Assembly: GCA_022605955.1 (NCBI GenBank)
Contig: JAKCOZ010000003.1
Span: forward strand, 50,468,179-50,532,178
DNA length: 64,000 nucleotides
Source: Rallus limicola
Lineage: Eukaryota > Chordata > Aves > Gruiformes > Rallidae
Direction of reading: 5' to 3'
Shown: piece by piece, positions 21,343 through 35,051 of the stretch
Numbering within the stretch: the first letter of the stretch is position 1
Layout: each line of letters begins with the position of its first letter
Made by a program: the position numbers and the translations under genes
Notes under the pieces: generated by a model
Told to the model about the DNA's origin: nothing
Database searches by the model: none
Seen by the model: only the letters and a program-made list of their open reading frames with translations

Positions 21343-24300
21343 ATCCTTCTTTTGTTTCCTTGCTTAATCTGAGTGCTTATTTGTGTGAGGATTTGGCCTT
21401 CTGCATGACTAAGATTTGCTATGTGATTTCAAAGCTCGTGATTTCATATGCAGGGCTAGCTTTTAAATTTAATTCAATAAAAAGCAGTAGCTCTATCCTG
21501 TAGCTAATTTTGTATTCAAATGCTGGTGAGGGGATGAATAGTGGGATTGTTAGTTCTTTGTTTGTTATAATGACTTGCAATATATTCACTTTCTTGTTGC
21601 AAGAAACTGTGTGGAGAATATGTCCATTTTTTTCCTTTAAATCTATGCAAAATATTTTGGGATCCTATGAAAAAGAATCTTTCCTTTTTCTCCTCTCTGA
21701 TAATTATTTGGTGCCTTGTGTATCAGTTTAGAGGCTCGGTAATTTATGACCCAGCAGAGGTCAGCCTTGTGACATTTTTCAAAACACGCTCAAAGAAAAG
21801 GAGTAGAGACAAAGTTCTTACTACAAAAGCTTTTAGAATTTATTCTATAAAGTATATTCCTGCAAATTAGACTTGATGTGATATCGCTGTGTTGTAGCTG
21901 GATGTGTGGCTTAAGTATCTCAGTGCAACTTCTCTTTATATAATAGGAATGTTTATTGTTTTGTAAGATTGTTACAAATTGTCTCAACAGTTAGCCTCCT
22001 TGGTATAGTAAAATACCCACTTATGGTCTGGTTAGGTAAGAGTACTGTATTTCCAGAGCTGGGTTTTTTTGTGGTTCAGTGAAACAACAGGAAGAGGCAA
22101 CACGTGGAACTGTCATTTGGAGGCTCCGGATTCACAAGGCTGTCTGGGAGCAGCGTGTCTGTGTAACATTTATGGCTGGGGCAGGCAGGAAAAAGTGGGG
22201 AGGGGGGTGGGAAGAGTGCGCAAGTCTTGTGTCACTTCCTTCTCAGACTCTATGAGAACAAAAGGTGTTCTTGCCTTTCCATAAAAAGGGTATTTATTTC
22301 CTTTGTGATGCTTGAAAATAGGAAGATGAGGAGTGAAGGGAAAAAAATATCCTCTACACCGGCTCAGGAACACAGATCATTTGTTTGCAATGTAAAATGC
22401 TATTCCTGTGTTGTATTGCAACAACAAAAATGGTCAGCACTGGTTTAATTGATGCTAATAAGGTTAGCACTCTTAATTGCATATAAAGTTGGTGATACAG
22501 ATTATAATTCTCATCAAGAATAGTGACAGTACTGTCTTAAACTGGCTGGCTACCTGGTAAATTCAGTTTCAACAGGCAAATTCAACAGCAGCTGAAGTAA
22601 TTGCTCTGCTCTGCTTGAACACAATCTTCTCTCTACCTTGAGCTAGCTACAAAGTAGTTTTCTCTAGTCTGAGGTAGAACTGAATATGTAATAACAGCAT
22701 TGTCAAGGCTGCAGCTGAGTCTTCTGCAATAGAACATGCTGAAATGACTTGACCATGACATTGGGAACTGGGAAAACATGCTGTCTCTTTCATTCAGCCA
22801 GTTTGTTTTCTGAACTTTGCAAAGATGTTTTACTCCTTTATTATTACTGCATTTTTTGTATGCTCTGAAGTTGTGTTTGAGACATTAAGAACACACTGTG
22901 ATGTGAACAATATTCTGAGATTTTGGAGTAGCTAATAAAAGTATACTCTGTCTTGCAGTAGCAGCAAGGCTGAAAGTCAAAATCAGCCTCAGGAACTGAC
23001 ACTGTGCTTTTTAATGCTTGTTTTTCTTTTAAACTCTCTTTTTCTCTTAATTTGCCTTCGCAGAAGTAAGATCAGCTTGGAGCAACAGCAGCTACTATGT
23101 TGTTCTTTAACTTTTGCAAAAGATGGCTACAAACCACCCAAAATCTGCCAGAAAGAGCATTATCTTATAAACAAGTTCTCGAATTAGAGAGAGAGAGAAA
23201 ATAAGACCTTTGTTAAATGAAAGCCTTTCCTGACATTGAAGCCTTTTATTAGTGTGCTGTGACCAGAAAGCTGTGACACGTTATTTTTGAATATATTATT
23301 GAGGACACTTAATGTTTATTATTTGCATGAGGAAAGTGAAGCCAAGGTATTAAGATGAAGAACTCTATTTGATGTTAATCAGCAACAGTGTATGTTATCC
23401 TTGATCCTGTCCACTCCCTCTATTGAAATGAAAATAGTGTTGAATGCTTTGGGCATCCTGTGGACTTAATAGTATGTGCTTATGTAATTAGGCCCCCACC
23501 TAATGGTTTTGCAAAAGAAAAGAATTACTGTGAATTAATGTTGCATTGGTAACTATCATTTTACAGCGTTTCCTAGCTCCTGAGTACTTGACTCTGCTAT
23601 CTTAGCAGTCTCCCACTGAAAAGCATGTTTTGTCCTTAGCACAATGGCTTTTGCCTGGCACTTTAGTTATTATGTAGAAACCCCAGATTTGTGAGCATCT
23701 CTTTAACAAGCACCCCTTAAGAAAGGGAAAGAAAGGTGCGTGTAGAGACAGGTGCTCTGAACTGAGCTTGGGTCCAGGTGTGCTGAAACAAATAAACCCA
23801 ACCAAACGTAGGCTACCTAAGCAGAAAATCACTGGGATGTTTGCACTGTGCTGCCCATCGTTTCATCACACGGTGCAGAGATGGCTTTGACACAAAAGCC
23901 TTCTTCTTGAGGTGTCATGCAGGAACATGAGCCTCAGCTAGAGACCTCTCCAGGCTTTAGACATTTGTTCTACATAAACTTACCTCATCCATAAACTCGG
24001 CTCAAACAAGCAATTCAGGCAAATGGAAATACACAGCACTGCATAGCTGCTTCTGGGCTAATGACTACAAAGCCTGTCCTAAGGCTTCAAAACATCTCAA
24101 TGCTTTTTCCAGTATGTATTCCGAATTTCTACACATCTGGATTAAACAGAAACAACAGCAGCCCATTTCTGTCCTTTCAAAGTGAGGATAGCAGTTTATG
24201 AGGCAGATAAACAGCATGACTATTGGAAAACAACTTTTTTTTTCTCTCTGAATTTAGGGTGAAGAGAGGCTTAAGTAACTTGAGCAAATGCAAGACTAAT

Positions 24301-27300
24301 TGTGCAAATCTGCACAGCAAAGTTGCACCATGTCTACCTGAACAAGGGACACCAGATATTCAGGTGATGTATAACTAGTGCACTCTTCCAATTTTATAAA
24401 GGATTTAATACTTTTCTAATACACTAGGAACATGGAGTGGACTATATGGTTTACTGAAGGTACAGAGCCACCTGTTTAGGCTCACATGGGGAAGACCTGT
24501 CTTGAGTTTTGTTAATTTAAGACAGTCTTGTTATAGTCTTGTTACAGGACAGACTACTAACAGGGTTTTTTTCTTGCATAGTCAAATAGGCTCAAAATTT
24601 ACTTTGTTGACTTCCTCTCATACATTTCTTTTCAGTAATAATGGGTGGTATTTTTCTGTAGACAGGATTATCTACTACTCTGTGATGATGGACAGACTAT
24701 CTGAGTATGCTTCCCATGATAGCGCTCATGTTCTTAGAGCTAGGAAAGAAAAAGAAAGGATTCAAGGTTGCTGCTGGGCCTTCTGTTTTATTGTCTGAAT
24801 TCCCAAGCTATTCTGCATATTTGTTTGGTATTGTGTCTGAATATAAAATATCTGTAAAATATTAACTAATATAAAATAACTAATGATTTATTTATTCTAG
24901 AAAGCCTGTTTGCTCATTTCACAAGTATCTAAAGCATAAATAAAGTTTTGGTAGGGTTTTTTTCCTATTATATCAGGAAATAGAATCAAATAAAACAATA
25001 AACTTTTTTTTATAACACCTTTCTTTACCTATCTAGAAAGTTTAACATAATCAAATCTATACACATTCCAATTTTATTTTGAAAAACAATACAACATTGA
25101 AATAATATGGTACCTGACTTCCATTAAGAAAACACCTTTATTTAGACACTTGAATCCAGCTGGAATAAAACATTCCTAGATGTAACATCAGTTTTGTAAT
25201 ATTGGCATAAAATATAGTTATTTCCACTCTCCTCACCCCATAAAATTCAGTTGGAAGTCAGGCTTGCAGTCTCAGGGCAATTTCGCTGCCAAATATTGCA
25301 ATATTCATTGTATTTTTCACCTGATTTTGTAATTTTTTTCAGATTCCTGTCAAGGAAGAAAACTGACGTCTGAAACAATGAAAATGAGATTTAAATTCAG
25401 AGGTGGAGTGACTGTGAAAATGTAGCAGACCTATTTTTCTTATTTAAGGTGGGAAACATTATATGCAATTTCACCAAGCTAAATCCCACCTGAATCTCTT
25501 TCTATTGTCATTTTCAGGGTACTACCTTTCTCCTGAAATGAACCGAACAGTTTTTAGGATGTGATGGCATTACTGTGTTGATGTAAAAAATGTGTAGATA
25601 AACTTCACATGATATAAATGAGCCTGGTATTTTCTCGCATTTTTGTGAAGCTAAATGTAGGTAAGGCTGCAGCACTCTGCACTACCCTAGACGTAGGTTG
25701 ATGTGGTATGGGTGGTAACAATGAAGAAACACAGCTTTCAATGCAGCTTGCAAGCCTCCCAGGAGCCATGGAGATGTAGTCTGAACCAGTCAGAAGCCCT
25801 TTTTCTCATGATCTTTGCTAGGACTGTTAATACTATTAGCTTAGCTCAAAGCTATGGCTTTCTCCTCATTGTAGGTATGTGAAATTGTATGTATTTGGGT
25901 AAAAGGAGATTACAGATGACCTTGACCAATTTTGGTGAACTTGCTTGTATACTTAAGCTGCAAAAATATTACTAAGACTCAACTGGAAACATATATTTAA
26001 AGGAGTGAAAATCCTACATGACTAATGATATAAATGAAGAAATATTCTGATCTTAAAGTGTGTTATAATGAATTATAACATTAGAAATATACAAATGAAA
26101 GGCTTGAAAAGAAATTTTCTCTGATTCTCAGTGTATATATCTGAAAGAAGTGCTGTGACATATATACATGAAGACATTCTCTTCAAGATAGGGGAAAAAC
26201 ATCTTGACACAGGAATCACAAGAGGGGTAATCATCCATGAAGTAACCGAAGGGAAGTAAAAAAAGAAAACGGATAAATATTTATCTAAAATCTCTAACTG
26301 TTTAAATAATGAGACATTAGCCAGTCAAGGAGGCAGCAGGGGCATTGTCCTCAAAACTTTTTGAATAATAAGTCTAACATGCAGGGGAAAATTTTGGTTT
26401 TGTTTTTGATTTAGGGTTTTTTTTTTAGCTTATTCCTGACAAATTCAGAGTTAAAGCAGAGATGGGGATAAATTACCCTGAGAGGACAGTGACATGGGAA
26501 GAACTTTAATTTTCTTGTCCTGCACAGACAAAAAAATCCATTAGAAAATGAAACCCTGTAAAAAACCCTGCATGTTCACAGCATGCAATTAAAATTTTGC
26601 CCTGAAACTTTGACTCATGGGGTATTTTATTGACACCTAAGAGTAGCTGAGACTAGTGTGATGCTGTTTGAGGGCACTTCACATAGTGCTCACGTAGGAG
26701 GGACAGGTGTCTGATGGTACTGATAGCTAAAGAGAGAGAGAGCATGTGGACCTCTTGTTTTTTGTGTTTTCTCTGGTGTGCGACTTGAGGAATTTCTGTC
26801 ATACTTAATTTGTATTTTTATTTAGAAATTAAAGAAGTGTATTATCTGCTGCTATCCAGCCTGGACCAAGGATCACCCTTATTCTTGTGGGGATAATGTT
26901 TCTTGATGGTGGTGATGCTGCAGCATGTCATGGGTGTAGCAGTGAAGACTGGCCACCGCTTTTGGTGCAGGTAGGTTGTCTCAATAACTGGATAAAAGTA
27001 TACTTAAGCAACACTACTGATACCATTCTAAAGGCTTAGCACAGAATAGAAACTGTCTTGAGACAAATGTTGAACAAATGAGGCTGAATGTTACTGCAGA
27101 AGTTCATCTTTTATCAGAATTTTTTCTGATGCCGATATATCGAACACTTGGGCATTCTCTGTTACCAGAGTAAGGACCAGGTTCTGCATATGTTCTGCAC
27201 AAGTCTAGCTCCTGTGAAGGCTGTTCTCCAAGTATGGTCATGATTGCATTTAATTGCCTCCAAGAGTAGCAAGACCTTTTTAGTGTTAACATTACACAAG

Positions 27301-29020
27301 ACCATTATGCAAGTTTGGCAGAATAAGTTAAATTGTTGAAAGTAATAGAAAAAGAAGATGGGGCAAAAAAAGAAGTGCATGGAGAAAGGCAAGCCATGAG
27401 ATTAGATATTGTCTGGGAAAAATCAATGGAGTAATTGGAAGGAAGTGGAACCTTTTCTGTCTGTCTGCCTGTTACAGCCTTGTGGGAATTGTTGCACACT
27501 GTTAGTACTTCATAAGGTTTCATACTGCTTTATACATGAACGTATGAATAAGAGAAAATAATAAACAAGAAGGTAACAAAAAGATTCTGTAAAGAGATTA
27601 GCTGAGTTTGATATTCTGTTTACTTAATGAAAATGAAATAAAGAGAAGGCTTGGAAAATAGAGAAGGTGACTAGTGGGTGGATAGGGGTTTAGCAGGGAG
27701 GAGGAAAGCCCTTTTTCTTCTACTTCTTTCCATAGATCACTTTGAAGGCTTGAAGTTGGCTGAGTTGTTTTCTACTGATGATATGTTTTTATCTTTGCCA
27801 AAATGATACATAAAACTGGGGGAAGGAAAAGGTATCCAGCAGTTCTATGTGAAGAAATGCTGAAAGCCAACATGGGCTCAGGAGGCAGAAAATGATCTTT
27901 CAAGATTTCTTAAAGGATTGTTAATTTGCAATAAGCAATGACAGAACCATCTAGTGCTCTGCATTCAGAAAACCCCTTGCAAGTTTACTTGAAGAGAGAA
28001 ATAGAAAAAAACTAAGTATCTTCAGCTGAAACAGAATGGTTCTGTATTACCTTTTAGGATGAGAAGCATATCTCCACTGATGCAAACTTGCTATTGTCTT
28101 GCCAGTATCAACAGCATTTCCCTATCTAAAGAACCCAAGGAAAATTGAAATAGTAATATGTCAACAAGAATGCCTTTAATCTTGTTAGTATTTCCCTCCA
28201 AACATTGCAGACAACATTTTCTGTAAAGGCACTTGCTTCACAATACTGTGCTGTAGTTTAAATTGTGGTTAACTGCTGCGGTTTCCAGGAAGGAGACTGA
28301 TGGCTAAGCTTCTGCATCTGCAGTGCCTCTGTAAAAGCACAGATACTCTTCTGGTTTGGACTCCATTTTAGGACTCTTCAGAGTAATAGGACTGATATTT
28401 CCTCAGATTGCCGTAAAAGCTTAACAGGTGCTAATTGCAATCTTGTTTTCCTAAAGTCACTTTATTTTAATTTTATTTTATTTTACTCTTGGGAGGAACA
28501 AACTGGTAGGTTAAATTAGGAACTTTGTCACCATCTATTTTTCATAGTTGTCAGTCAGTGTCTGTGGGGAGCTTGTGGACATGTTTTGCTTTTATTCTAC
28601 AGCTGCCTCAAAAAAACCATGGAGAATAGGTATGATATAATGTAGATAATCCAAGGCATGTTCCTGGAATCTGGACCAGAGCTCTATATTCTTTGTTCAA
28701 AAAGCTCTAAAGGTTTTCAGACCTATAATTGTAAGTGGTGATTACTGATGCTTGTAAACAAACAAAAAATCAATCCAGCTTCTAATTGCCATTCTTTTGC
28801 AGGGAATATGTGAGGATGATGCTTTTCTATAGGTAGGAGTTCAAACTGTATGGCATAACAGTATTTTTGTTTAATTTTTTAATGAAAAAAGTATCACTAG
28901 AATGAATTGTACATGAATAATAAATTGCACAGGATTCTTCCATATGATTTAGTGCTTTAGTTGTTCTTTAAAATGTGCATTATTATTAAAAAAGCTGGTG
29001 CAATCTCTCAGTGTGGTGAA
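21343..29020. other. Intergenic, nothing recognised
   Basis: About 7.7 kb of AT-rich sequence with no supported gene or transposon. It contains a short GA run at 23186-23200 and a G-rich patch at 22188-22212 (GTGGGGAGGGGGGTGGG) that could form a quadruplex. Confidence 0.4.
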
Positions 29021-29380
29021 CCCTTCCCTTCCCTTCCCTTCCCTTCCCTTCCCTTCCCTTCCCTTCCCTTCCCTTCCCTTCCCTTCCCTTCCCTTCCCTT
29101 CCCTTCCCTTCCCTTCCCTTCCCTTCCCTTCCCTTCCCTTCCCTTCCCTTCCCTTCCCTTCCCTTCCCTTCCCTTCCCTTCCCTTCCCTTCCCTTCCCTT
29201 CCCTTCCCTTCCCTTCCCTTCCCTTCCCTTCCCTTCCCTTCCCTTCCCTTCCCTTCCCTTCCCTTCCCTTCCCTTCCCTTCCCTTCCCTTCCCTTCCCTT
29301 CCCTTCCCTTCCCTTCCCTTCCCTTCCCTTCCCTTCCCTTCCCTTCCCTTCCCTTCCCTTCCCTTCCCTTCCCTTCCCTT
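29021..29380 (+). repeat. Perfect (CCCTT)72 pentanucleotide satellite; (AAGGG)n on minus strand
   Basis: 360 bases made of exactly 72 uninterrupted CCCTT units follow GTGGTGAA. They run into two poly-T stretches (29383-29400). Open frames across it on both strands are artefacts of the repeat and are not genes. A homopurine/homopyrimidine tract of this kind can form triplex or, on the AAGGG strand, G-quadruplex structures. In humans, biallelic AAGGG expansion at RFC1 causes CANVAS; no link to this locus is implied. The assembled length may underestimate the real length. Confidence 0.98.
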
Positions 29381-32300
29381 CCTTTTTTTTTTCCTTTTTT
29401 TTCCTCTATTGCACCTGCTCCTTCCCCCGCAGACATTGATGATGCTCCTTTCAGGGACCCTATTTCATTGCTTATGTTTTTGAAGGATCCTAGAAATCTT
29501 CTTATATTTAGTTATTTAGTATAGTTCTTGTCTGTTTGATGCTACTGAAACACCTCATGTTTCTAATTCTGTTTTGCTGTATCTTCTCCCTTTAGTTCCT
29601 CTCCTGGGGCCTCTGCATATTTGGGGTCTGGCATTTGGATTTAGGGCTGGGAAAATGATAGTTTTGCTGCTGCACTGCAGGCTGTCCTGATGCTGCAGGA
29701 AGTTTTTCAGAGACATTGTCCTAGAAAGTAAAGAAGAATAATGTTGGGTTTTTTTTTTTATATTTCACACACACCCTGCTAGTAATGCTCAAAATGCCTC
29801 ACATTAATCATCCCTCACGTTTTCACTGAGACATTGGCTTTCCTTTGCTTGGACCAGTTGCCCGTGAATCTCACTGAACTGGCACTGTGCACAGTGCTGC
29901 AATTGCCTTTGCAGGGCTGCCAAGCCTCCCGTACGTGCCAAGCTCGCACCACGCCTCTTGAAAAGCACAAGAACATATCTGCAGGTTCTGTTTCTGCCTG
30001 CATTTCTTTCAGTTAATAGGTAAGCTTTTCCCTGGAGCCTTACACCAGGGAGATCCATACCTATTCCAGGCTAATATCCAGGCATCAACACTTGTATCGG
30101 CTCCAGCTATTCAGCACCAACCTTTGTGTGCCTCACCTGTCACCTTGAGATAAGTCTTCTGTTTCCCTAAAAGTCATGGATTCTTTGCCTCCCCCAGCTT
30201 AAAAACCAAAACTGCCTTTGCTTCTCTGACTGCAACCTCTTGAAGTATTTCACCCTTCCTGTTTTCCCGTGAACACTTTTGTCTTTAGTGGCTGTATTTC
30301 TTTATAACTGTTTCCTAATTGCTGCCTTGTTTAACTCTTTTCTTGGCAAGCAGATTTAGGAATCCTAACAAACTGTCATTGGGAAGGGCTGTCATCTTTA
30401 CACAGTTACAGTTATTTCCCTTCAACCTGGGTAGCTTGTCCAAAAGGTTCTTTGAACTGAAGTTTAAAATAATATTGTTTCCTGTGTTATGTAAAAGTTG
30501 AGAATTTTTAGCTACTCTGCCTAAATGTCTAAATGTCATGGCTACCTACAGGACATGTCCTTTAAATTTGCAAGTATACTTTTTAATGATGCCCATAACA
30601 AAATATCTGCATAACACTCAGAATATTTTAAGAGATGCCTTCGTCATTATGAAGAGAGAAATTTTAGAAATAGGAGCCTTATTGTCTATGAGATGAAACA
30701 TAACAGACTAAAGCAATTAGAAACTGGATTCAGACAATCTAGATTGGAATTAGGAGCCACTCATTCATTATACGAGAAGAAAAAGTTAACTCTCAAGAAT
30801 GCTTGCAAAGGTGTTCTAGTGGATTTTCAGTCCGATTCTTAAAATCAGTATGGAGTAGCACTCAAAAAGCCTATAAAGTTTTAGTCTTCCTTCCTGGAAT
30901 TTACCTTATTTTTCCTGCCCAAGAAGTGGTCAGGCCTTTTCCTTAATTAAAACACTTTTTTTAACTTAGGTTGGGAACTGCCTTCTATAGTGGGACTAGC
31001 TAGGGTCCTTACTGTAATGAAATTTAAGTCTTTCCTCCCTCCTACTGCACATATCATTAGTAAGATTCAGTATCAAATGTCCTCAAATTGTATTTTTATA
31101 GATTTTGCAGGAATCAATATACTGACAAATATACATGATAAAAGTATTTAAGTGTTTGTCTATAAAGTTTATAGATAATTTTCATAGAATTTTTAAATGT
31201 ATAAATAAGTATCTCTTTATTTAGACCACCTATAATATGAATAATTTAGATGTTATCGATGTCCCAAACTCTATCTCCAATGCATGCTCACACTGGCTTG
31301 GCAAGGCAAGACAAGTTTGAGCTGTTAAGTCCTTTTGAGTGAAAAGACAGTAGGTTCAAAAAAGCAGTACCTTCTCTAGTGCATTGTTAGCCTGGGAGAA
31401 TGAAGGACTTCTTTGTGCTGATGTTTGCTGGCAAAAAGGTGGGACGCAGGAAACTCAGTAACTGGAAAGCTACTGACAAAGACTACTTTGTAAGGGATTT
31501 TTTTCTTTAATAGCTCCTGAACTCCATCACATGTACTATGAAAACTGGAATTATGCAAGAATGTGTCTAGTGCCAAATCCATACTTATTAAAAAGTGCTT
31601 GATAGTCAAACAAATACATTTTAAAGGTCAGTTGGCTTGAATACAGACTGTCTAACTTTTTTTTGTCAAGTGACTTGAACAATGTTTTTTTAAAAGAGGA
31701 AAGGAATTAGTGCTGTTCCATTGCGACACCTAAAAAGGTTACAGTATTCATCTCATGTAAATACCCAGAAGCATATTAAACACTGCTGATATTGCATATT
31801 GCACACTTTTTTTTTATTTTTAAGAGAACAGATAATGTCAAAGAAAAAGCTAGCACTCCATAGCAAAGAGTTTCCCAATCTATTCATTACATTGTGGTAT
31901 ATCTGGAAAGGCAGTCTCTTCCTTGTCTGGATATAGCTTGAAGGGCTGTTTTCTTTAATTAAGAAAATGGAAAGCCATACAAATTTTCACTTTGGGCATA
32001 GGATAACTTTATTGATCTACCTACTTAGTGCTTACAAAGTATTAACTTTGAATATGCAATAGTAAACAACAGAACAACTTTTGGTCAGTTTGTTGTCTTT
32101 TAATTTCAGTACGTGTCCACTGGTTCTGTGTTTTCTTGATGCAAACATGTTTCTTTTTTTCCAAAGACAGCTTGTGTCTTGATTTCTTTTAACTGCTTTT
32201 TATATACAGGGTTTTCAGCAACTCTAGCACTTTGGCAGTCCTTTCCCATTTCCCATGTATGCTGTGTCTTCTTGGATACTGAGGGATCAGAATTGAGGAG

Positions 32301-33939
32301 ATGAGAAAATAAAGCAGTACTATAAAATTTTCAGTCATTACTCTGTCATTTTCTAAAAACAACTTAACATTCTATCTGATACTTGGCAGCTTACACTTTT
32401 TGTGCCAATGATTTCATTAAGTTGCCGTGATGTTAGCTTTTTAGAATACACAGATGTGACCATGAGCTGGTTTTGGTTCATGGCTGACTGAGCCTTTAGA
32501 AGGCAGTTGGCACAGTAACATGCTGCTCTCCATTGGGATGAGATGATTTGCTTACTTTCCTTGCGGGAAAATACACTGGGAGGTCCTTGTGGGTGTTTTG
32601 CAAGCCCTTACCTGTGGCTTGTAGTATATTACATGGGCAACGTGGTCCCCAGTGAACCACTTTGAACTCTAATATGAAATTCAGTAGATAACTTGGGTAA
32701 TTTTCACAAGCTATCATAAAACTTAATCTGGCTTGTGGTGTTTCAGCAGTGTTCATCAGAGTTTGCTCTGCAAATGTAGCTTTCCTAGAAACATGGAACA
32801 GAGAATTAAAAAAAATCCTTATTTTGGAAACGGTGTATTTCAGAAGTGGTCATAGTATTTTGGTATTTAAATATAAGTCTTTGTTGCTGTTCGCTCTGGG
32901 GGTAGACATTGGTTGCCTGAGGCTACCCATTTGTCACTTCCTGACTAGTCAAACAAATCTATATGACATGTGAAACTGTTTAAAAATCTAGATCATACAG
33001 TTTTTCTGTGTGATTTCCATAGATTTCTTTAACATACATTTCTTTCCCATGTGGGGGTGTTTTTGGTAACCGTTCTTTTGAACTCTTCTGACTCCATCCC
33101 TCCTCACTGCCCACTCATGCCCAGGATCTAGAAACTGTTTAATAGTGACATAACTAAAATGACTGAAAAGCTATAGACTACTACAGTATGCAACTTCATG
33201 TGTCTAGTTAGCCTAAATAATGTCCTGGCTGTTTACAAGTGCTGTCCTCTTTCAGTATTAATGTACACAGATTAGTGGAATGAAGACGTAATTAACAGAT
33301 GACAGAATTCTAGGGCATTTCTCAGGAGTGATTTGAAGCAGTTTGATTTTTGAGATCAAAAAAATCTGAATGCCTGAAGACAGGAAAGACATATTGTCTA
33401 GGCTTTTGAACTTGTGTTCCAAACTTCAGTTGCTTTCATTGGGGCAGATAGTGGATTAAAATGTATTATAAATTCTGCATTTAATTTAAATGTTCAGTTG
33501 GAGTGGTCAGGTTAGTAAGGAGGCTTTTTATGTAGTCCCGCAGACACTGTGGGTATTGTAGCTGAAGTGCTCGAGGCACTGCCTAAGGGTAGTTGAGTGG
33601 CATTCTGCCTGCTGTATCATTTATTCTTTAGGAGACTATAGTAGTATTCTTGTGTCTCCTCTTGCTACTATGCAAAGCTCATTACAGAAAGATGCTTGAG
33701 CATTTCAGTGATTACTGAAATTTATGTTATGGTAATATAAGATAATTAGCATTCATAGACTAGTATGAACATTTCTTCTCATGTTAAGACTGTAGAAATT
33801 ACAGTACCCTATGTGTATACAGCACAGTATTTCCTCTGTTAGGAAGATGAGGAAGCAGTCTTTTAGTAACACAAACATATGGTTGCTGCTCAGTTTATGA
33901 GCATAATGTTACTTGCTGTTGCTTCATATAGTTCTCCAG
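29381..33939. other. Intergenic, nothing recognised
   Basis: AT-rich sequence. 29560-30300 is somewhat GC-richer and has a minus frame (30058-29804) without recognised domains. No gene or transposon supported. Confidence 0.4.
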
Positions 33940-35051
33940 TGTGGTGGGTTGACCCAGGCTGGAGGCCAGATGCCCCCCAAATCTGCTTTGTCACTCCCAT
34001 ACTCAGCTGGACAGTGGGGAGAAAAAATAATGGAAGGCTCATGGGTCAAGATAAGGGCAGGGAAAGGTCACTCACCAATTACCATCATGGGCCAAACAGA
34101 CTCCACTGAGGAAAATAAATTTATTACCAATCAAATCAGAGTAATGAAGAATAAACCCAAATCTTAAAATACCTCCCCCTCATCCCTCCCTTCTTCCCAG
34201 GTTCAATTTCACTCCCAGTTTCTCTCCCTCCTCTGACCGACAGCACAAGGGGACAGGGAATGGGGGATGTGGCCAGTTCATTACATTTATCTCAGATGCT
34301 CTGTGCTCTTCCGGGGGAGGACTCCTCACACTCTTCTGCTAAAAGACAAGGTCCCTCCTAAAGTAGACAGTCCTCCACAAACTTCTCCAATGCGACCTCT
34401 TCCCATGGGTTGCAGTTTTTCAGCAACTGCTTCAGCAGGGATCCCTTCTATGGGGTGCAGATGTCTGGAACCAGGCTGCTCCAGGGTGGGTCTCGTATGG
34501 GGTCACAAGTCCTGCCAGCAAACCTGCTCCAGCCTGGGCCCCTCTCTCCACAGAGCCACAGGTCCTGCCAGGAACTTGCTCCAGTGTGGGCTTCCCATGG
34601 GTTCACAGCCTCCTTTGGGTGCATCCATGTGCTCTGGTGTGGGGTCCTCCAGAGGCTCCAGGTGATACCTGCTCCACCATGGATCTCCATGATCTGCAGG
34701 GGGACAGCCTGCCTCACCATGGTCTTCTCCACAGACTGCAGGGAAATCTCTGCTCTGGTGCTTGGCACAGATCCTGCCCCTCCTTCACTGACCTGAGTAG
34801 CTGCAGAGCTGTGCCTCTTACATCTCACTTCTATCTGCAGCTCAAATCATTCTTGGTTCTTTTTTTTCCTTCTTAACTACGTTACCCCCAGAGGCACTAC
34901 TCCTGGGGTTCGCCTTCGACAGTAGTGGGTCTGTCTTGGAACTGGGTGGCACTGGCTGTGTTGGACCTGGGGTCAGATTGTGGCAGCTTCTCACTGTAGC
35001 CATCCCTCTAGACTACCCAGTACCAAAACCTTGCCATGCAAACCCAATACA
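33940..35051 (-). mobile_element. Solo LTR of an avian endogenous retrovirus, about 1.1 kb (minus orientation)
   Basis: The 1112-bp block begins TGTGGTGGGTTGACC and ends AACCCAATACA (TG...CA). It is flanked by TCCAG and TGCAG, a 5-bp target duplication with one mismatch. On the minus strand an AATAAA lies at 34125-34120. The middle (about 34390-34740) is built of diverged repeats around CTGCTCCAG(T/C)GTGGG. Other landmarks are TGCCAGCAAACCTGCTCC, CACCATGGTCTTCTCCACAG and TACCAAAACCTTGCCATGCA. I recognise it as a widespread avian LTR type but will not give a family name. Long frames here on both strands are not genes. Confidence 0.85.

Noticed and set aside
28961..29524. Long open frames on both strands (up to 187 codons) repeating SLPFP or GREGK
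   Set aside because: They are translations of the CCCTT satellite. A 5-base unit without stop codons is open in every frame, so length here is no evidence for a gene.
34267..34876. Several overlapping open frames of 96-132 codons on both strands
   Set aside because: They lie wholly inside the GC-richer solo LTR (33940-35051), which is non-coding; several frames being open at once reflects composition.
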